From the NCBI GenBank assembly GCA_903866485.1, contig CAIPNT010000100.1, forward strand, positions 1 to 10,052: DNA of 10,052 nucleotides, written 5' to 3'. This DNA comes from an uncultured Micrococcales bacterium (GTDB taxonomy: Bacteria > Actinomycetota > Actinomycetes > Actinomycetales > Microbacteriaceae). Position numbers and translations under genes: made by a program. This document shows positions 6,082 through 10,052 of this stretch, piece by piece (the first letter of the stretch is position 1; every line of letters begins with the position of its first letter). The notes beneath the pieces are model-generated. The model was not told the origin of the DNA. It did not search any database and worked only from the letters and a program-made list of their open reading frames with translations.

Positions 6082-8580
6082 CTATGGGCCGGTGCTGATA
6101 ATCAGCAGGATGGCGCCGGTTGACGCGGCAGGGCTACCGGCTGCAGGGTTAGTGCCAACCACATCGCCCTTTGGCACCGTCGTTGATTTCACAAAGAACT
6201 GGGTTTGCGAAGCCTGAGGCTCACTCACAGCGGCGAAGCCGGCTTGCAAAAGAGCCGCCTTGGCCGCGCTGACAGTCATGCCTGCAACGCTTGGAACTAC
6301 TGCGCCGCCGCCCTTGCTCACATAGATTGAAATCGATCCACCAGACGAAGTGACCGCGCCAGCTGCTGGTCGGGTGTAGGCCACGGTTCCAGCAGGCTCA
6401 GGTGATGAAACCTGCTTCACCACTATTGTTGGCGACAGCTGGTTGGTCTTAATTACCTCGGCAGCGGCATCCGGTGTTTGGCCGGTCACGTCTGGAACCT
6501 TGATCATGGCAGCGTCAATCATCGAGGCTGGTGGGTTATCTAATGGTCCGCCCTTATAGATTTTGTTGACGGCCTGCATCGTGGTGCGCCAAATGTCGTG
6601 ACGCACGGTGTTGCCGGCCTTGCCATTGAGCTTGATGGCAGAAAGAGACTTCGAACCAGACACGTTGCCAACCCAGGTTGCCGTGGCAACTGCACTTGAG
6701 AAACCGGTCATCCAGGTGTGCACACCAGAGTCGGTGGTTCCGGTCTTACCGGCCAGCGGTGTGCCATCACCTGTGTTTGATGCGCCACCGGTTCCGCCGC
6801 TCATTACCGCCTTCATGGCATAGGTCATTCCGGCTGCAACCTCAGGGGTCACAGCCTGTGAACACTGCGACTTTGGCACATTGAGTTCTTGGCTCGTTGA
6901 TCGCACGATGGCCTTATCGATTGCGATCGGGGTGCAGAATACGCCATGGTTAGCGATGCCAGCCTCGGCTGCAGCCATGGTCAACGGTGAAAGCTCGTTG
7001 GTTCCGATCACAGAAGACGGAACATATTCAAGTGGGTTTCCATCGGCGCGGTGAACGCCAAAGCTCATCGCAGTGTCGCGAATATCGCAGAGGTCTAGCT
7101 TTGAAGCCATATAGACAAACGCGGTGTTCTCAGAGATGGCGGTCGCGTGAACAACAGTGAGGTCGGCCGGCTCGTTGCTGATGTTGCGAGGAGTCCAGGT
7201 GCCGCCAACGGCGCCACACTTGGCCGAGAAGTCTGAACCGTTCCAGGTGCGAATGCGTCCGTCAACGTGGTCGTTTAGGTGATATCCCGCCTTCAACCAG
7301 TCGGCTAGGGTAAAGATCTTGTAGGTCGAACCAGACTGAAAACCGGATGAGCCACCGTAAGCCTTATCGGATGAATAGTTAACAGCTGTGTGGCCGGGCG
7401 TTGTGTTTTGGGTCTGATCAAATACTCGGTTTTCGGTCATGGCCAAGATGCGCCCGGTGCCAACCTGCACCGATGTGGTTGCCGTGCCAACCTGGCTTGG
7501 GTCGGTTGGTGGCACCCAGGTGTCGCTGGCCGAGTGAGCGGCGGTTTGAACGCCGAGGTCGAGCGTCGTATAAATGTCTAGACCACCGCGACGCAGAAGG
7601 TTCTCGCGGTCTTCGGGGGTAGGGCCAAACTCTGGGCTATTTCTAACCGTCCACACCACATAGTCACAGAAGAATGCTGCGGTTTGATTGGCCTCACAGC
7701 CGCTTGGCATGTGGGTAATTTTGGTGGTGATGTCGCTGTTCTTTGCATCGTCGGCCTGCTGCTGGGTGATGTAACCCTCTTTCAGCATGTTGTCGATCAC
7801 ATAGTTGCGGCGACCTTTGGCTCGCTCAAGGTTATTTGGGTCGTCTGGGCGATAGTCGTTTGGTGACTTTAACATCGCAGCGAGCATGGCCGCCTGAGGA
7901 ATATCGAGTTGGGCCGCGGGGATGCCGAAATAATAGTTTGCTGCGGCCTCAACGCCATTGATCTGATGGCCAAAGAAGGCCAGATTCAAATAACCCGCAA
8001 GGATGTCTTGCTTTGACGTGACCTGTTCGAGCGCAACCGCCAGGCGCATTTCGCGAAGCTTGCGGTCAAGAGTGCGCGCGGTTGCCTCGTCGATTGCTTT
8101 TTGGTCACCCGAGATTTGTGCAGCTTCAACCAGCGAATTCTTGACGTATTGCATCGTGATGGTTGAGCCACCAGCGCCGCCACCGCCAGAAACTAGGTTG
8201 CCGAAGGTTGCGCGCAGAAACGAAACGATGTCAACACCAGAGTGCTGAAAGAAGCGTGGGTCTTCGGTAGCGACCACGGCGTTGCGAATGTTTGGCGACA
8301 TTTCGTTGTAGCCAACCGAGATGCGGTTCTCGTGATAAAACTTGGCAAACGGCACGGTTTTGCCGTTTTGGGTTGCATAAAGAGTTGAAGCCTGGGAAGC
8401 GTTAACCGGCTTGATATAGTCGGGAAGGTTTTCGAAAACCGAGATGCCTGCAGAGGCTGCAAAGCCACCGACGATTGCAGCTGGTGCCAACAGGGCGATG
8501 CCAAGCACACCGGCGATAACCGAGAGTCCGGCAAATTTTAGAAAGCCGCTGGTTAGCGATTCGGGCTTGTTACGAGACAT
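6082..8580 (-). CDS. ponA: Bifunctional class A penicillin-binding protein with PASTA domains (PonA2-like)
   Basis: This protein polymerises lipid II glycan strands and crosslinks their peptides outside the membrane. The chosen ATG at 8578-8580 gives 832 residues. The frame is open further upstream, but that stretch runs into the divergent DUF4177 gene and shows no family similarity. A short cytoplasmic tail and one membrane segment (about 14-45) precede a GT51 transglycosylase domain with ATEDPRFF (catalytic E106), GGSTITMQYVKN (138-149) and RKLREM (173-178). The transpeptidase domain has the nucleophile S418 in STYK, SEN at 483-485 and KTGTT at 612-616. Two PASTA repeats follow (about 694-757 and 761-830), ending at IISTGP; such repeats in other proteins bind muropeptides or lipid II. 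An apparently leaderless promoter precedes it, and the metallophosphoesterase gene follows at 12 nt. All catalytic motifs are intact. Confidence 0.96.
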   Translation of the reverse strand: MSRNKPESLTSGFLKFAGLSVIAGVLGIALLAPAAIVGGFAASAGISVFENLPDYIKPVNASQASTLYATQNGKTVPFAKFYHENRISVGYNEMSPNIRNAVVATEDPRFFQHSGVDIVSFLRATFGNLVSGGGGAGGSTITMQYVKNSLVEAAQISGDQKAIDEATARTLDRKLREMRLAVALEQVTSKQDILAGYLNLAFFGHQINGVEAAANYYFGIPAAQLDIPQAAMLAAMLKSPNDYRPDDPNNLERAKGRRNYVIDNMLKEGYITQQQADDAKNSDITTKITHMPSGCEANQTAAFFCDYVVWTVRNSPEFGPTPEDRENLLRRGGLDIYTTLDLGVQTAAHSASDTWVPPTDPSQVGTATTSVQVGTGRILAMTENRVFDQTQNTTPGHTAVNYSSDKAYGGSSGFQSGSTYKIFTLADWLKAGYHLNDHVDGRIRTWNGSDFSAKCGAVGGTWTPRNISNEPADLTVVHATAISENTAFVYMASKLDLCDIRDTAMSFGVHRADGNPLEYVPSSVIGTNELSPLTMAAAEAGIANHGVFCTPIAIDKAIVRSTSQELNVPKSQCSQAVTPEVAAGMTYAMKAVMSGGTGGASNTGDGTPLAGKTGTTDSGVHTWMTGFSSAVATATWVGNVSGSKSLSAIKLNGKAGNTVRHDIWRTTMQAVNKIYKGGPLDNPPASMIDAAMIKVPDVTGQTPDAAAEVIKTNQLSPTIVVKQVSSPEPAGTVAYTRPAAGAVTSSGGSISIYVSKGGGAVVPSVAGMTVSAAKAALLQAGFAAVSEPQASQTQFFVKSTTVPKGDVVGTNPAAGSPAASTGAILLIISTGP

Positions 8581-8585
8581 AGAAT
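8580..8585 (+). promoter_or_regulatory. Possible -10 element for the DUF4177-ridA unit
   Basis: TAGAAT, the same hexamer proposed for lysC, would start transcription near 8592 and leave a leader of about 29 nt with a good ribosome binding site. No convincing -35 is seen. It overlaps the ponA start codon and lies next to the ponA -10 on the other strand, so the two promoters would compete for the same DNA. Confidence 0.3.
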
Positions 8586-8587
8586 CA

Positions 8588-8593
8588 AGGTTA
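8588..8593 (-). promoter_or_regulatory. Putative -10 element of a leaderless ponA promoter
   Basis: Read on the minus strand, GGTAACCTTGATTCTATG places TAACCT (TANNNT class) 7 nt before the ponA ATG. No Shine-Dalgarno sequence is present. The GGTAACCTT core is identical to that before the lipoprotein gene at 4603. A -35 is not evident. Confidence 0.45.
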
Positions 8594-8605
8594 CCTGACA
8601 ACACT

Positions 8606-8612
8606 GAGAGGA
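8606..8612 (+). promoter_or_regulatory. Ribosome binding site that decides the DUF4177 start
   Basis: GAGAGGA ends 8 nt before ATG 8621. The in-frame ATG at 8612 overlaps this site and so cannot use it. The choice gives MTTWEYITTP, the expected beginning for this family. Confidence 0.75.
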
Positions 8613-8620
8613 TGCCCAGA

Positions 8621-8782
8621 ATGACCACTTGGGAGTACATCACCACACCCCTGCTTCTGCACAAAGAAACCGCGATCTTGAACACTTGGGGCGCCGAGGG
8701 CTGGGAGCTCGTTCAGATTGTTGCCGGCCCAATGGGTGGCAACGTTGCATACTTTAAGCGCCCAATCGCGGCGAAAGGATAA
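8621..8782 (+). CDS. Small DUF4177-family protein
   Basis: This 53-residue protein has the sequence pattern TTWEYITTPL ... LNTWGAEGWELVQIV ... YFKRP. The WE-Y opening and the central W-G-x-E-G-WELV motif are hallmarks of the DUF4177 family of short cytoplasmic proteins with no established function. There is no signal peptide and no cysteine. Its stop lies 2 nt before the ridA start, and the ridA ribosome binding site is inside its last codons, so the two are translated from one message. The same pairing occurs in mycobacteria (Rv3678A next to Rv3678c), which suggests that it works with the RidA-like protein, but no function can be assigned from sequence. Confidence 0.88.
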   Translation: MTTWEYITTPLLLHKETAILNTWGAEGWELVQIVAGPMGGNVAYFKRPIAAKG

Positions 8783-8784
8783 CC

Positions 8785-9255
8785 ATGTCAAACATTGAAA
8801 AACGTCTCATCGAGCTTGGCCACCCGCTGCCAGAGGTGGCTAAGCCAGTCGCCGCCTACATCCCTTCGGTGGTTACCTCGAACCTAGTTTTCACGAGCGG
8901 TCAATTGCCTTTCGTTGACGGCGCGTTGCCGGCGGCCGGCAAGGTTGGCATCGGTGCCAACCTGGTAGACCCGGTGGTTGCAAAAGACCTTGCAAAGCTG
9001 TGTGCACTAAATGCTCTTGCCGCAGTCAAATTGGCCATCGGTGATCTAGACCGCGTCACCCGAGTTGTGAAGGTGGTTGGCTTCGTGTCATCAGTGCCAG
9101 AATTCACCGGCCAGCCTGGTGTCATCAATGGGGCGAGTGAATTTTTGGTTGAGGTCTTCGGCGACAAGGGTGTTCACGCCCGTTCAGCCGTTGGCGTTCC
9201 GGTGCTTCCACTTGACTCGGCCGTTGAGGTTGAGATTGTCGTGGAGTTCGAATAA
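8785..9255 (+). CDS. RidA (YjgF/YER057c/UK114) family protein
   Basis: This 156-residue protein belongs to the Rid superfamily, whose archetype RidA hydrolyses reactive enamine/imine intermediates such as 2-aminoacrylate released by PLP enzymes. The family signature is in the C-terminal part: HARSAVGVPVLPLDSAVEVEIVVEF (131-155), with R133 in the position of the catalytic arginine and a conserved acidic residue in the terminal strand. SGQLPF (38-43) is the usual N-terminal motif. At 156 residues it is longer than archetypal RidA (about 128) and fits the longer subgroup common in actinobacteria, whose substrate is less clear. The ribosome binding site AAAGGA (8774-8779) is 5 nt before the ATG and overlaps the end of the DUF4177 gene. 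A strong terminator follows. Confidence 0.93.
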   Translation: MSNIEKRLIELGHPLPEVAKPVAAYIPSVVTSNLVFTSGQLPFVDGALPAAGKVGIGANLVDPVVAKDLAKLCALNALAAVKLAIGDLDRVTRVVKVVGFVSSVPEFTGQPGVINGASEFLVEVFGDKGVHARSAVGVPVLPLDSAVEVEIVVEFE

Positions 9256-9256
9256 C

Positions 9257-9277
9257 AAAAAAACTTGGCATTGCCAA
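9257..9277 (-). terminator. Weak second terminator for acs
   Basis: On the minus strand, TTGGC and GCCAA form a 5-bp hairpin with a 3-nt loop, followed after one G by seven T residues (9263-9257). It lies just beyond the main hairpin and could back it up for transcripts coming from acs. The stem is short. Confidence 0.4.
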
Positions 9278-9279
9278 CA

Positions 9280-9317
9280 AATGAAAAACCCCAGTCGATT
9301 GACTGGGGTTTTTCATT
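9280..9317. terminator. Bidirectional rho-independent terminator between ridA and acs
   Basis: A perfect 17-bp inverted repeat (9280-9296 with 9301-9317) closes a GATT tetraloop. The inner part is the G/C-rich ACCCCAGTC stem, and the outer part gives A-rich and T-rich flanks in both directions, with GGGG-TTTTT on each strand. It lies between two convergent genes and can stop transcription from both. Confidence 0.93.
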
Positions 9318-9328
9318 GCTTGAGCCAA

Positions 9329-10052
9329 CTAGTCGTTTGCTCCGGCAGCAATCTTGCCACTGATGATGTCCATCACCGACGTGTCAGCCAGGGTGGTGAC
9401 ATCACCGATCGGACGGTCTTCGGCTACGTCGCGCAGCAGGCGACGCATAATCTTGCCAGAGCGAGTCTTTGGCAATTCGTTGACCACCATGATGGTGCGT
9501 GGTCTCGCGATCGGGCCAATTTCCTTGCTGACGTGATCTCGAAGAATCTTGCTCACATCGGCGTCTGAGCCTGCATTTACCAACTGGTTTTGCCGCAGGA
9601 TAACGAACGCAACCACGGCCTGGCCGGTGGTTTCATCTTTGGCGCCAACCACGGCAGCCTCGGCAACATACTCGTGCGAAACCAGGGCCGACTCGATCTC
9701 GGCGGTTGATAGTCGGTGACCCGAAACGTTCATCACGTCATCGACTCGACCAAGCAGCCAGAGGTCTCCCTCATCGTCCCACTTGGCGCCATCTCCGGCG
9801 AAATAAATGCCGTCAAATTTTGACCAGTAGGTTTCGACAAAGCGCTCAGGGTCGCCCCAAATGCCGCGAAGCATCGATGGCCATGGTTCGGTGATGGTCA
9901 ACAAACCGGCGTGGTTTCTGCCCAGCTCGTTGCCGTCGTCATCCAGAATCTTGACCTCGATGCCAGGAAGCGGAACCTGTGCCGATCCGGGCTTAAGCTC
10001 GGTGATTCCAGGCAGTGGCGAAATCATGATTGCGCCTGTTTCGGTCTGCCAC
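9329..10052 (-). CDS. acs: Acetyl-CoA synthetase, C-terminal part (5' end outside the window)
   Basis: This AMP-forming enzyme converts acetate, ATP and CoA to acetyl-CoA through an acetyl-adenylate. The window holds the last 240 residues. The frame stays open to the window edge and encodes WQTETGAIMISPLPG, the adenylation core motif just before the hinge; most homologues read TETGGIM. Further on are the C-terminal domain pieces: YFAGDGAKWDDEGDLWLLGRVDDVMNVSGHR is spread over about 9711-9805 on the strand, followed by KTRSGKIMRRLLRD with the catalytic lysine (K of SGK) that is regulated by acetylation in many bacteria. The end, GDVTTLADTSVMDII, is typical of Acs. It converges on ridA across the terminator. 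The partial state is due only to the window. Confidence 0.96.
   Translation of the reverse strand, partial: WQTETGAIMISPLPGITELKPGSAQVPLPGIEVKILDDDGNELGRNHAGLLTITEPWPSMLRGIWGDPERFVETYWSKFDGIYFAGDGAKWDDEGDLWLLGRVDDVMNVSGHRLSTAEIESALVSHEYVAEAAVVGAKDETTGQAVVAFVILRQNQLVNAGSDADVSKILRDHVSKEIGPIARPRTIMVVNELPKTRSGKIMRRLLRDVAEDRPIGDVTTLADTSVMDIISGKIAAGAND

Noticed and set aside
8444..8620. Longer DUF4177 protein starting at 8444.
   Set aside because: That part is antisense to ponA, while the short start at 8621 has a proper ribosome binding site and the family N-terminus.
8581..8685. A 35-codon N-terminal extension of ponA starting at 8685.
   Set aside because: It overlaps the divergent DUF4177 gene and lacks a ribosome binding site. 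The start at 8580 gives the normal short cytoplasmic tail before the membrane segment.
1..10052. Search for mobile elements, CRISPR arrays, toxin-antitoxin or defence genes, tRNA or rRNA genes and biosynthetic clusters.
   Set aside because: Every gap is under about 75 nt and all frames of good length are housekeeping genes. No signature of any of these was found.

Overview
The window looks like ordinary chromosomal DNA from a high-GC Gram-positive bacterium (Actinomycetota). The best guess is a compact, moderate-GC Microbacteriaceae-type organism such as the freshwater Luna (Rhodoluna/Aquiluna) group. The actinobacterial placement rests on protein families: a PonA2-type penicillin-binding protein with C-terminal PASTA domains, a corynebacterial-type alpha2beta2 aspartokinase, a six-cysteine exported lipoprotein, a DUF4177 plus RidA pair, and an Ala/Pro-rich DnaX tail. 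Base composition is moderate (roughly 55% GC by eye) and the longest intergenic gap is only about 70 bases, which suggests a streamlined genome. The genus-level guess is inference.

Layout. Positions 2-2064 (+) hold the 3' part of dnaX, the clamp-loader gamma/tau subunit, with its stop codon overlapping the start of recR. Positions 2125-4537 (+) hold lysC and asd, the first two steps of the aspartate pathway, which feed lysine/diaminopimelate for peptidoglycan plus threonine and methionine. A nested lysC beta-subunit start is visible. Positions 4603-5163 (+) encode a small six-cysteine lipoprotein, probably from a leaderless mRNA. It ends 3 nt from a convergent two-gene minus-strand unit: ponA (6082-8580), a bifunctional transglycosylase/transpeptidase, followed by a membrane-anchored metallophosphoesterase (5167-6069). 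Divergent from ponA, sharing a 40-nt intergenic region, are a DUF4177 protein (8621-8782) and a RidA-family protein (8785-9255). A perfect 17-bp bidirectional terminator separates ridA from the convergent 3' end of acs, acetyl-CoA synthetase, which runs off the right edge.

The gene order and all relative orientations match a contracted, mirror-image version of the Mycobacterium tuberculosis segment from acs (Rv3667) to dnaZX (Rv3721c). This is therefore an ancient conserved actinobacterial neighbourhood, not a mobile or defence island. I found no transposase, integrase, CRISPR array, tRNA, rRNA, toxin-antitoxin pair or phage gene, and no exotic new system. The points worth a second look are smaller: the internal lysC start, an altered aspartokinase effector loop, a shared leaderless promoter motif with overlapping divergent promoters, a variant metallophosphoesterase motif, and the missing ybaB between dnaX and recR.
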